From Branchiostoma belcheri (taxonomy: Eukaryota > Chordata > Leptocardii > Amphioxiformes > Branchiostomatidae): 64,000 bases of DNA. The stretch covers positions 3,140,212 to 3,204,211 of the forward strand of contig NW_017802380.1 of NCBI RefSeq assembly GCF_001625305.1. The letters run 5' to 3'. Made by a program: the position numbers and the translations under genes. The notes beneath the pieces are model-generated. The model worked only from the letters and a program-made list of their open reading frames with translations. It was not told the DNA's origin and searched no databases. Positions 10,358 to 23,700 of this stretch are shown piece after piece (the first letter of the stretch is position 1; each line of letters starts with the position of its first letter).

Positions 10358-11731
10358 TCATCCATTAATATTTAGCTCTCTGTTACACCAAGGAGCTTAA
10401 ACCAATCTATTTATCTATAAATCAATGAATCAATTGACCAATCATCCAACCAACTAACCAGTCAACCGGTCAATCGTTATACAAATCTGACGGCATGTTT
10501 ATTTCTGATTGTTGTGTAGCAGCCGGTGTATCGATCCGTACCAGACCACAGCAGGTCCCAGCAAACACTTACCCCCACAATAGGTCCTCACTCCGGCCAT
10601 TTTCCGGCTTGGCAGCGCGCCCTTCGAGCGTTACTCTTGATATGCATCTGTTGCGGCTTGTTGCGCCTATCATGGTGTGTCGGCATTTTTGTCTCTCTCC
10701 CACAGCACTTCAGTTGGTTAAACTCGAGAGTTTTGTGGAGTGGTTTTAGAATATTTGAGGGCAATTGATGGCATCAAAACGTATTGGTTCTGTGCTATCC
10801 GCACGCAGTGTTGTGTAAGACCACGTTTGGCTTGGGTACAAATTGCGAAGTGACGTTAAAACAAGTTTTCTTTTAACCAGAAAAACCGTTTGTGTCTGAT
10901 AGTAATTTTTTTTCTTCTTTTTGATTGTGTATTCGACGGAATAGAACGTTTTTGTGTCCGTGACTTTATGTAAGCCAGCCGCTTTGATTCCCGAAGCGTA
11001 CAGGAAACGCGCCGCAAAGCTCCTTATCTGGAGTTTCCCGCGGTTTGATCTGACGGAGGAGAACAAGGATACAAATCCTCTCGGACTGAGCCACATCTCT
11101 ATCGGCTACGGAGTGGGCGATGTGCGAATATTGCGCGTGTACAGAGACTTTGACTGCTAATTTTGCGTGGGTGTGAACATACAGGGCGCGGCGTCATTAT
11201 GTACTGTTAAGAAACACCTGTCGTTGTTAGCAATACATGAAGTTTAAGTTCAAGAAGCAACGAAAGATTGCCTTCCCGCCAGGAACGAGCGAAAGAAAAG
11301 TCGACTGTCTAACATCCGGAGATTACGTCGACGTCTTCTTAGGTTGAACGTCCGCGCGGGTCTCCCTGTAAGAAAGCCGACGCCACGTCCGGATCCCGAC
11401 GGGAGAAAGTCTAAACAAGCGGCGTGACCCGACGTCTCAGGTTTCGCCCGTCAGGGCAGGGTTACGGCAGGTGTTGCAGGCACGGGGTCACTTTCTTCAC
11501 TTTCGCACGGCGACGTACCGACAAGCACGGCCGGGCAGCGCGCGTCTCCCGCACCGGGCAACATGTAACCGGCCACACGGCAGGTCTGAGAGCCGTACGG
11601 GGAGAGGTTTTGGGCAGGACAGTTCCTGAGTTGCCTGCACAGGGGATGAGGAAAGATATTATACCGCGAACCCTGTTGACTTGAGTAGCTGTCAGACGAT
11701 CTACGAGAACAAAACTGTTGTTCGTCCGTCA
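10358..11731. other. Intergenic region with the probable CLCA promoter
   Basis: No coding exon is recognised. The last 500 bases are richer in CpG than the surrounding DNA and immediately precede the CLCA first exon, so the CLCA promoter and transcription start probably lie there. No TATA box or other motif can be placed with confidence. Confidence 0.35.
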
Positions 11732-11737
11732 ATGTGA
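11732..11737 (+). promoter_or_regulatory. Start-stop upstream reading frame (ATGTGA) before the CLCA start
   Basis: An ATG directly followed by TGA lies 23 bases upstream of the CLCA initiation codon at 11755. If the mRNA begins upstream of it, scanning ribosomes would meet a minimal one-codon frame. Such start-stop elements are known to reduce translation of the downstream frame. Its presence in the transcript is not proven. Confidence 0.4.
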
Positions 11738-11754
11738 CGAAACTACGCGAAGAC

Positions 11755-14700
11755 ATGAAGCAGTCTAGGAGCATAGCAGACACAGTGGTAGTGTTGTTAG
11801 TGACAGTTCTGACCGTCGGAGACACAACAAGTGCGCTGGGAATCAAACTGGAGAACAACAAGTACACCGGCCTGGTGATCGGCGTGCACAGAAGTGTTCC
11901 ACAGAACGACAGTCTGGTCCAAGCTATCAAGGTAAGTACGGGTTTCCTTGATTTAAGTTCAGCACTCGGGAGTAGCTGCTGGGTTAGCAAGTCTCTATTG
12001 GTTATACACCCATTCTTAGTTAACGTGTGCAATTGCTGTCGCAAGAAAGTATCGGGCTGCCGGAAAGCTAAATTACAATATAACTTCGTATTTGATAGTT
12101 ATTCCTAATCTATGAACCCTAGAAATATTGTGTGTTACATTTTTACCGCAACAGCTGACCATTTTCTGATCTTAAATGGCAGCGTTTTGTATGGAGACAG
12201 TAAAAATCCACCTGTCGCAAATCTTAAAAAGCACTTAACCATTACATTTATTTCTTTAAAATGTGTTCCCTGACTTGACTTCCGTTGGTTAATTATACCC
12301 ATCAATTAGACCATTATAAAGCAGGGGGAGGAGCTTGTCCATCTTCTGCTTATATCACATCTGGTCGCACTTGAAAACTGTCGCAAGTTTTTTAGGTTAC
12401 TTACGTTACCGCACAAATACGGGCATGAGTCACAGATAAAACTACAGTTTCCACCAACGTTTTATCTTATTTTGTAGCCTCGCATGTATTGTACAGCATT
12501 AAAGACGTGAAAGAGTGGACAGTCCTTTCACACAACAAATATTACCGCATCTTGTGAGGGTATGGCCAACGGCCACTTTTTAATGTTACGTTACGTTACC
12601 GTGCTTACTATAGGTTGTAAATGAAATGGCCATCCCTTGCCTTTTGTGTAGAAAGGGCATGCCGAGATACCTACTTACCTACCTCGTTTTAATTCTGGTG
12701 GCTCACTATTAATATTTTTTTCATGGGTATGTCCCCAAATGTTGCGTTACGTTACCGTGTTACTTACGTTACCGATTTGTCTTGCGATACACGGTATCGA
12801 ACATACAGCGACATTTTACGATAATCAGGGTCATAGGACGCGCTCCACATCTTGTTACTGCAAGGGATGATTTGACGCAAATGGATTTCGTGACCAGACA
12901 ACGTGTAAGTGGGATACACACGACATGAGAAATCTGTCTCAGTAGAATCGACATTTAGGATTTCGAAAGAGTTCTCACATCAATTTTAGACGCATTATAA
13001 AATAAAGATAAACTTTTATCTAAATTTTAGTAATGTATTTGTATTAGTTAAAGGATGGGCGGAGCGAGTTTATGTGGATTTGGTACAGCCCCGCCCTCCC
13101 AAGGATTTTGTTGGCATCCCGAGGGCGGAGCCCGAGGGGTGCCAACAAAATCCGAGGGGGGTGCGGGGCTGTACCAAATCCACATATACGAGCAATTCGC
13201 CCATCCTTTAACTGACTTAGAACATGGCCATCTTCCGAAGCAGATGAAATACATTTTACACAGTCATGTTTGTTTTCTTCAAAAACCACACGTTTGTTTT
13301 CCTTGAAACCTTACCAACATTACAGCTTGTAGTACGTCCTTTTGTTCTCATTCATGAATTGCAGCTGAGCTACTTCTCGCAGCCTTGTGTGAAATATGCA
13401 TAGCAGTTCTTGTCATGGTTTACAACACTTTGCTAGCCCCACAATGCCTTCTGTTTTTGGGTTAAAAAATTCTCGGTTGTCTGTCTGAGACAGCAGTCCC
13501 TGACCTGATCCCAAACAAGTTGGTCGTGGCGTCTCTGCCGGCCTGTTCAGTGTTCTTTTCCCGGGCCGACTCGTTCCTGCTCAAACCTCCTTCCCTCGCC
13601 CAGTGCCTGCCCTGCTGTCTAAGCATGTTGGTGTATTCTTTTTTTAGTCTTACCATGGTTTGTTTTCAAAGTTTAAGAATGAGCAAATCATGTCAGACAT
13701 GTTGGGAAGACTTTGCATCGTTTTAATGTATCGCTAAAAGTTTGTAGCTTCTGTGTTTCATTTTTTACAATGTATGAGAAACTCTCGTTATACATGGCAT
13801 TTGTAAGAAACCTTCTGATTTTTTTTGCTTCATCCATACTCGTTATTCATTCTCTGTTCGTTGTTCACTTTCCTTGTCATGAGTTTCTTTTGTCTACCTT
13901 TTTTAATAAAGATGTACAGGGAAATTGATCAAACTGCTGTTGTCTTGTGTTGTTAATTTTTTTAATCAATTTATTTGCATGTGAACGGTGGGCGTCTCCA
14001 ACTTAGTCAATTTATGCGTTGGTTAGTACATGGGCGTCTCCGACTTAGTCTAATTTATTCGTTGGTTAGTACACCCCTGTCCCTTTGGGGACCGCACTAT
14101 GTGGATTTAGTCACAAGAAATACAGGCTCCTGATTGGCTGAGGAAAGGCGGCCATGTTCTAAGTGCTGTTTAAAGTAGGGGGACAAGCAACATTCACTTT
14201 TTTCAACAGTACTTAACATGTTGTTATGTACGTGTCAAAGCTGTTACTTACGTTACCAATATTTGCTAGCGTTTGTATATAGTGTAGATACTTCACATTT
14301 CAATTACTACATTCCGTGGTTATAACCGCCTCCTGCCAAGTACAAATGTATTGTAAAACCTTTTTTCACAAACAAAAAAAGACAATATTGTGAAGTTACA
14401 TGTATGTTGTGAGGAATCAACCACTTTTAGCATGCAAATGTTTCTGATAAATGTCTAAAAACAAGAAGTAGCATTGATGACATCACTTGCACGTTGTATG
14501 CATGCTGTTAAGTTAGGGGGGAAAGCAACATTCACTTTTTTCGATTGTTGTTACCATGTTATTGTTACGTGACAATGCTGTTACTTACGTTACCAACATA
14601 TGATAGCGTTGGCCCAGAGTGCAGTTGCAGATACATTTAAATTGTAATCAATACTGCATTCCATGGTTCTTACCGCTTTCCGTGAAGTACAAATATATTA

Positions 14701-17700
14701 AGTATAGTAAAATTTGTATTCACAACAGAAAAAACTACATTGTGCAGTTATCTTTCCTAAAATCAACCACTATTAGTATGCGAACATTTCATGATAAATG
14801 CCTAAAAACGAACACGACTGTAAGATGATGCCCCTTGGGAGGTTCGTCTAGGGCTTCTTGTTGAGAAAAAATACTTTTGTGGTTTGTTACAATAAACAAT
14901 ATATGTTCAGACCGTTATCAGTGTGTAAACTGGTGTTTTGGACATCACTCTCTTGAAAGTGACATGATAAAGATAAATATTCGATATTTCACAAATTAAA
15001 ACAGCTGGCACTTTAAAAAAAGTAGCCTAATAAAGTCAATAGTATAGGGAATAAGTTAAGACCACTTGGCAAGTCCTAGCGACAACTTAATTTTTTATCA
15101 CTTTTTAACCCCAATTGCACACGTTAACTAAGAATGGGTGTATAGCGTTATAGTGATTACTTGCATGAAATGAATGTTCTAGATAGTGGCTGAGTGAAAT
15201 CTAAAAGCTTGATCCTAGTCCTCCATTTAATCGTCTTCAGTTACACATCAGCTCATTGTACGTGGCTAACTTACTAGTATTTAGTGTGCGTATAAAATTT
15301 CCCAATCATGTTCTAAACCATGCGACAGTTTGGGTCACAGTTACCCATGTATACTGTTTGCTTATACGTTCATGTTAGGTATTTAAGGATAACCAGTACG
15401 CCACATGTACAAATTGTGGACGGAATCGAATTGAAAAGAAGATATTAAGTGAGGCACGATGCCGTGTTCTATCATTACTTAAGTGCTGAACACCTGTCCG
15501 CACATGTGTGCATGGTTACTTAAGCTTGCCCCCGTGCGTAAGAAACACTTAGACTTAAGACCCATGAGAATGTTACGTTTTGCCCGGATCATTTCTTCCT
15601 CACACTCACAATAGACGTTCACATCGTCACCAAGGCGAAGCATAACAAGCAGGGAAAACTTGTCCCAACTTAACTAAAACATACATTAACTTGCTTTTAA
15701 CACGTGGGATTACCTGGAAAAAAGTCGTACGTGTCCGCTTAGTGTACGTAGTTCATGAAACAGCCAAAATAGCCATAGCAATGATCCAGTTAACGTTATT
15801 TATCAAACACAGTCCGCCTTTTCCATTTATCTCTAACCCACGAAATTGCTGAACGTTCGAACGTTCACAGGGCCCATTTAACGTGCACCGTGATTTTCGT
15901 CATTCCTTTCAAATGGCTATAATTATATTTGTTCAAGTTTTGCAGGCAGCCCGTGCTCAAACAAATATATATCGAATGGCCTTTCTCCTGCCTTACAATA
16001 ACTGTGTTTGCCTTGTTGAGTCCACAGTTTGCTTGTTACGCGGTTCACCCGCACGAGGTAACCGCTGCGGAACGGGCACTCTGTAGCAAATGTGTTTGGA
16101 GACACGGTCGTTGGACGGCGTTCTGTTGTGTAGTTCAAGCATGGTGGACTGAGAAAATGACGCCTTGATTTACTGTGACTGCTCTTTACGTCAGAGTCTC
16201 TAGCTACAGAGAGTAGTAACAAAAGTCTTGGCACTCCCTCTTCTGTTCAAGGGTAGACATTGGACGGTGTTCCATATATGTTAAAGGCTAAATGAATATT
16301 CCCTTATCTACCGTTCTTATATTTTTGGCCAGGTTGTTTTATTACCTTCAACGGTTGCTCTGTTCTCGTAAGGTCGGTGTGACCTTTTTTCGGTAATGTC
16401 CTATTATAATAACGTGTTGTTGCTGGGATATTTGCGGATTTGCCTAAGCTATCCAGCGGTCGGGTAATGACGTGTTCATCGTCCTCCCATGTCAACAGAT
16501 CCGACATGATGATGTTTACTCTGTAATGTATCATTTAACGCTTCAATCAGCAGGAGCTGTGTCCTGTTAACTGACTACCAAATCACTGCGTTTCCCTGGA
16601 GGCCGATAAGAAAGGGAGACGTGAGAAATGTTCATCAAGATGTCTTAGATTCATCGACAAATATAAGGATTCGCCGTGGGATTAGGATTCGTAAGAAAAT
16701 GTTGTTTGTTCCTCAGGGAATGTGTTGCAGTACAATTCATCAGAAAGCACTTTCCAGGTATCGGACAAAAGAACGTGTTGTAAAGAATCGTGGGAGAAAT
16801 TGATTATCTTAGATTCACCAGCAAATACGTGGATTGAGATTTGTAAAAAAAAAAGTAAACACACTTTGTTTACCAGAGGCTGTGTCGCAGTAGGTTTTAC
16901 AAGGAAGCATTTTTCCAGGTATCGGACAAAAGACGACGTTATGAAAAGAGACCCCACAATACATACCCGTAAGCAATGCTGGTCAGGACGTCTGCGGCTA
17001 TTATGATATAAACGCTCGCGGTCGGATCGTGTTTCAGACGTGTTTTTGTGGCACAAATACAGACCGGGTTCTCAATCAACACTTGAACAAAGCCTTGGCG
17101 AAATATGGTTATTATGATTACACTTGGCTTTCTGCAGCATATTCACAGTGAGTTAGCAAAGTTTGTCCGTCTCTGCTTGTAAGGAAACGTGTGCAGATAA
17201 TACAACGTCCGAATTCAATCCAGTGTAAACATTGTCATCTCAATGGCAGGAGAATAGAAACCACGGCAGTACTATAGACTCAGCCTTGACATTGTTCAAC
17301 TTAGTTAGCACTGCCAACAGGAGTGAGGGTTAATTGGGTTCGTTCGAAGATCTGCCATCTTCAATGAGTTGAGAAGTACTGTTATAGCTAACGTTGGCTT
17401 TCAGATAAAGTTACGTTTATGTAACCTCTTATAAGGACATCTATAGTTTCCTGTGAACTGTGGGGTACAAGTTGGAAACGTACTTTTCATTATGAGCGAC
17501 GCATCGTGTATGAAAATGATAAATTAGCTTTTATAACATCTCTCGTCAGTGATTTGTGTATTTTTATTGCCAGAAAAGGCTCGCTAAATCACTAAATGTT
17601 TGTTGATCAGTCGTTGTATTGCGGTAAAACACACAGTTGAAATTTCCCAACTCAGTGAATCGTATTTTATTCCGTCTCTTCACAAAGGACGCCTTCAACC

Positions 17701-20700
17701 GCGCCTCCCGGGCGCTCTTCCTGGCCACCGACAACCGAGCCTACTTCGGCAACATCACCATCCTACTGCCGAGGACGTGGAACGGCACAGACTACCCCGC
17801 CGCCACCGACGAGACGTTCTGCCGAGCGGCCGTGCGAGTCGACAGGGCCAACCCCGTGTACGGGAACACGCCGTACGTCAAGCGGGCGGAGGGGTGCGGC
17901 AAGCCCGGGGAGTATCTGCACCTCACGTCGGGATTTCTAACGGACCCCAACGTGACCAGAAACTACGGACCTATAGGTAAGGCTATTTCGTTTCGCTCGG
18001 GCTTAATAGCTTAGTGTCCAGTCTATCGTGGTAGGGGTGGGCCCTCTTTAGAGATGTACTAGTTTTTCCCCGACCAGCTCAACTGGCCGCAAGGTAGAAG
18101 ATTTGCGCCTGTAGGTGTTTTGTTCGGAAAAAAATTCTATTAGCCCCACCAAGGCTAATTGAACTTCCGTCGCGCAAAAACCTACCGGGGAGTCTAGTTG
18201 AGTTGGGCGGCGAAGCGCTCCTGCAGCCCCGAAGAGAGCCTCCCCAAACCACGATAGACCGTGGAGGACACCAGGCTACGCTCGGATGCAGACTAAATGC
18301 CTGTTGCGGGGGGGAGGTGGGGTAAGCGCAAAACAACGTTCACCTGCCGCTGCTTGACCCCAGAAGTGCGGTGGAGAGGTGCTTCACATTATTGTGGTGC
18401 GTGCCGTGTGTGCTGAAGGCCACTAGCGACACAAGAACACGGCCCGTATTGATCCCATAAGCCTGCCAAAATATTCAAACTAGACACAGTGTTAATCTAC
18501 TCCCACAAAAGTGACTTTTTGTCCTACTGTTTCGTCATATCCTGACAACGTTAAGTTGTAGTTTTAGTCGAGTGCATATAACATTTTGTGCTAGAATACT
18601 AAAAACTTGATCTTGCGTCACTTTTTTGTCACTTTTTTTGCTGGTCATCTCGAGAAAATACTTGTAACATCAAAAGGAATTGATGACGCAAATGCATGTT
18701 TCATTATCGTCTGAATCACAAACATGCCCCTCTCCAACTCTTACCCGCTAGGTCGTGTTCTGGGGTTCTGGGGCACGAATGGGGCCACTTGCGGTGGGGT
18801 CTTTTCGACGAGTACGCCTCGGGAGACAACGCGTTCTAAGCTTCATTTTAAGTTGTAGTTTTTGTCGAGTGTATGAAATAATTTTGTGCTACAACAATAA
18901 AAACATGATCTTGTGTCACTTTTTATATCGTCTAAATCACAAACATGCACCCCTCCAACCCCTGTCCGCTAGGTCGTGTACTGGTGCACGAATGGGGCCA
19001 TTTGCGGTGGGGGCTTTTCGACGAGTACGCCTCCGGCGACAATGCGTTCTACCTGCACGAGAACGGCGAGGTGCAGGCCACGCGGTGTTCCCTGGCGGTC
19101 CGCGGCGCGTACAGGCACAGGGACACGGGGGAGCCGTGCCGGCGGGACCCGGCCACTGCCCTGTACGAGGCCGGCTGCAGGTTTGAAGTGGACAGGAATA
19201 ACACCGACGCCACAGGGTCCATCCTGTATGCTCCTTACCTGGACTCGGTGAGTAATGTCCTGTACAACGATTTTTGCTACAGGCCATAATTAAGATTCCA
19301 CAAGGGTTTTCATTAAAAGTATTGATTTCTAATCAAGATTAACGCTGAAAATGAAGTAAACTGGAAATTGATAACAAAGAGATGGCATGGAAACTTTGAC
19401 ATTGTTGGTCTTTGTTAAGACAGAAGTCAAAGCATGTTTCGCGTGCAGGTTTAAAGTTCTTTCTTAAACATTCTATTAAGTCAGCGAAAAGTACAGTAGC
19501 CGACAGGTACAAGTTTCTATATCCCTGCTTTATCTGCGCGACATCCCTGCTTTATCCGCGACATACCCCTGCCTTATCCACGACATACCCTGCGACACAT
19601 GTACACCCCTGTACACACCGTGCATGTGCCTGTGGGCCACCGTAGAAAAGTCCCAAAGAGCCAAGAGAACAACCTTTTCATCTCCTTCCCAGGTGTTCAA
19701 GTTCTGCCATGGGAACGAGTCCGGTGACCCTCTGTCCTACCACAACAGCCAGGCGCCCAGCCCGCAGAACCTGCAGTGTGGCGGCCGCAGCGCCTGGGAG
19801 GTCTTGTCGGACCACCGGGACTTCGCACGGGGAGCGAACCCGCCAAAACTGTCTCAAACGTACACCGAACCGACCTTTCAGATCGTGCGGAGCACCGACA
19901 GGAGGGTGGTGCTGGTGCTGGACGTGTCGGGAAGTATGACCGTGAGTAAAAAAAATTCCTTCTAAAAGGAAGGAAACTTTAAACTGGTACACACGATTTA
20001 CAATACAAAGTTTTCAGACGACATCCACCATCTTCCGGAAGCTACTGACGAAGGTAGTCACTTTAAGTTTACTTTATCCCATCGACTTGTACTGTCGTGG
20101 GGGAAAAGACAGTTACTGGTCTGGTCTCTACAAGCCTGAATGTCATTAGAGGTAGAGTATATATAGTTTTCTTCAGGAATAATGACCACTACTTTCGTCA
20201 CGTGACATTAGGGACAAGCGATTGGGTTCAGGTTCAGTTTTATCTATCTTACCATGAGGGATACGTCTCAAATCTGTGACCTGTCTTTTAGATAACACTC
20301 AGGATACTTTTGAAAAAGGCAAACACCAAATTTTGTCTAAAAGGACTGCTTTTTTTTGTCCACAGGGTCAAGGCCGCATGGATCGCCTGCGCCGGTCAGT
20401 GTCCAGCTACATCCTGTCCACCCTAGAGGACGGCGCGTGGCTGGGCATCGTGACGTTCCGCGGGACGAGTCAGAAGATCTGTGACCTGGAGCAGCTGAAC
20501 GGAGACGCCGTCCGGGAGGAGATCCTCAACATGACCCTGGAGGGGCTCACAAACCGCACGGGGAGGGTCGGCACTAACATCACCCGGGCAGTCACGCTGG
20601 CAGTACAGGTGAGAGGGTTTTTTTTTTCTGAGATATTAATAAATTGCCGGGCAATCTACAGGACGTGACAAATGTAGGTGTACGTGTTACGCCAAACGTG

Positions 20701-23700
20701 GCTATCCAGCTGACTAATAAAGGTTCAAAAACAGATATTTCTAGGCAGGAAACCGATGCATCTAATGTCTAGTGTATCCACAGGAAAGAAGCTTGATACT
20801 TTTCCTTTACGTACACATTGACCTCTGGCCTTCAATTCTTGGTCGAAGAACAGTACTATAAAGACTACTAGAAAGTGGACTGAACGGCATGCCAAAAGAC
20901 ATGGAGACGTCATTTTCTTCACGAAAATCCTTCTATTTTTTTTCTCCAGATCCTTGGCCCTGCGGTGCAGGACCGTAAGCTGGGAGACAGTACCGGGCCG
21001 CGGCAGATGATCCTGATCACTGACGGCAGAGACCGGCGCCTCAACAACTCCGTCATCTTCATGCTGCAGAACGAGACGGCGAAAGGCGTGGTCATCGACA
21101 CCATCGCGCTGGGGGACGGGGCAGAAGAGGCGCTACCGGTAAGATTTGTAGGAACACGTAGACACTAATGGCATGTGTGGTTAGCTTTTCCTGCGGGCCT
21201 CATGTCTACGAAAAACGATATTAAAAATTGTCGCTGTTTTCTCCTCTGTCCTTATGTAAATGTAGCAGGTGATGAAAAAGTAACTTTAAAAATTCTGTGG
21301 CGATGTCGTACATGTATCAATACGGCAGTATTAAGGTTTCCTTAAATTACATTAAGTGACAGACCTTGTGATGCAGAAGACATTGGGTCCTCTCCCCGCA
21401 CACTAACTGGACATTCACAAAATCTGTCTCTTAAGATATTTCCATGTCCATGTTCTCCCTCCCCAGATGCTGTCCCAGGTGACGGGAGGCCAGTTCTTCT
21501 TCTCCCCCGACAGTGACGCCGGGGGCTCGGCACTGGATGACGCGCTCACGGCGACCGTGCTGAAGTACGTGGACGACGACAGCACCAGCGTCCCTGTTTC
21601 GGTGAGTTTGTGGTCAATTTTACCACAATTGTGCATGTTGTGGCAGTCGACGCTACAGTAGGATTGTGTTCCTTAGAATTCTAAGGAATCCCACTTGAGC
21701 TACAAAGGTACACACCGTGGAGCAATGGACTCAGCTGAAAATGAGTATACCTCTAAGCTTCGTTTAGGGACGACGTCCCTCGGATTGGACGTTAAATGGA
21801 GCCCAGGGATAGCCAGACACTAGACCGTTAAAGAACCCACCACACCTTCCGGAAACGAGTAAGGGCATGCCCTGGTGTACGATAGTAAAAATTCTACAGT
21901 CCGGACTCTTGCAAAGAATTAGCATGCCAGAATGATCAGTATGATAATCGTTAGCATTAAAAGAAAGACTTGTACTTTTGCCGTTAAAATTAACAATAAT
22001 GTCTTCTCGTCCTCTCCAGCTTGCGACCTTCTCACACAGCCTAGGCGCAGGGGAAAGGTTGCACGAACACGTCTACATCGACTCCACCGTCGGCGAGAAA
22101 ACGGAATTCCGGCTCGCCTGCCGGGACTGCGCACGTCTGAACATGGTGGTCACCGATCCGGATGACGTCACGTACGGACGTTCTGACTTCTACCACAACG
22201 ACGAAGAGAGAACCATGCTCCTCCGGATTGGCGGGAAAGCAAAGGTGAGCTTCAGATTTGAATCTTGGGGTTTTCCCCAAGAGATTAATCGGTACAAGAC
22301 AAGGATACTCTTGCACACGAAATATTTGTGAACAGCTTTCTTACAAAACGGGAACATAGGAGCTACGCAGTATACTAGGTCAGGTCGACAGTGGCCAATG
22401 AAGCAAAACTTTTGTTTCCTTAGAGAGAAATAACAATCTAACATATGTTCTTTACACTGAGATGGCTTCACTTTTTCCGCGAAAGGTCAATATTTGAACC
22501 ATTGAATTTGAACCATTGATTTTTCTAGCTTTGTAATATAAGTATCCGCATTACATTTCAGACGGGAAGATGGACCATTTCAATCCAAAACGAAGCCACG
22601 CGGTCGAGACGAGACACAACTGCCCAGTCCGTCCAGATCGACGTCACCTCAAAACCTGACGACCCTGACAACCCAACCATCACGCTGACGTGTCACCTTA
22701 GCAACCATCACGTGACCCTGGGACAGTCGTCTGACGCCATCGCCGTTCGCGCCGACCTGAGGAAGGGTTACACGCCGGTTCTGTCGGCTAGGGTCGCGGC
22801 GCTGGTGGAGACAACGTACGGGAACGATACGAACATTACACTGCTCGACAACGGCGTAGGTGGGTAGTTCTCCTGACCATAATCTGACTATTGTGTTCTG
22901 TCACAGCCCTACAAATGGTAATTGCACCATTTGGGATTGACATTATGAGCCTATATGCATCTAATATATTCAATTCAATCTTGGTAAATGTTATATTTCA
23001 TAACGTCTACGTTGGTTCCAATACATTGAATACAACTGCCATACTTTTCGGTCCTTATCAGGGTGAATGACCCACTTCTGACACAGTGACCTTCGAGACA
23101 CGTGACCACAAGGTTTGGTCAAAGACTCCTGAAAGGTTGATTGTGGCATCATTAGTCGCATTTTCATTCATATATTCCCCACTCCAGGGGCTGATGTGTC
23201 CGCTGGCGATGGTGTCTACTCTGCCTTCCTCCTGGTGAACGAGCTGGGAGCTGCGGCCGGCAAAACCACCCGGTACACCGTCTCGGTTCTGGCAGACAAC
23301 GACGGCAACAGAACAGTCCTCTCACAAGGGCCAGGGACAATGGCGGGGGCTCCAATAGCACATCCAGGTACGGGAACATACAGTCTATTATTGTCCTTCA
23401 AACTGTGGGAGACAGAATAAATATTTATGCTCACTTCCCCTTCACTGAACCGTGCTTTAGGGTTGTTGTGATTTTAAATTCTCCAGATGCGGAGGTCGAG
23501 GTTGTACTGGTACCACTGGAGGAGTTCCAACGGAAGACGTCAGGTGGCGCAATCGTCATCGACGTCCCACAGTTATACGTGCAGACCGACCACGCGGACC
23601 TCGACCCTTCCAGTATCACAGACCTGCGAATAACTGCAGTGTCCAGTCAGGACAGGACGGTCACCTTAACTTGGACAGCGGTCGGGGAAGACTATAACTA

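Larger units (their letters stand above)
11932..17687. other. CLCA intron 1 (5.8 kb), repeat-rich, no gene inside
   Basis: The intron between the signal-peptide exon and exon 2 contains only repeats: the palindrome at 13044, short tandem duplications at 13988, 14161-14812 and 16640-16940, and many copies of the phrase TTACGTTACC (around 12400, 12590, 12750, 12765, 14248 and 14585). No coding exon was recognised on either strand. Confidence 0.6.

Noticed and set aside
13055..13306. Proteins on both strands of the palindrome
   Set aside because: The two frames mirror each other because the DNA is an inverted repeat. No domain is visible.
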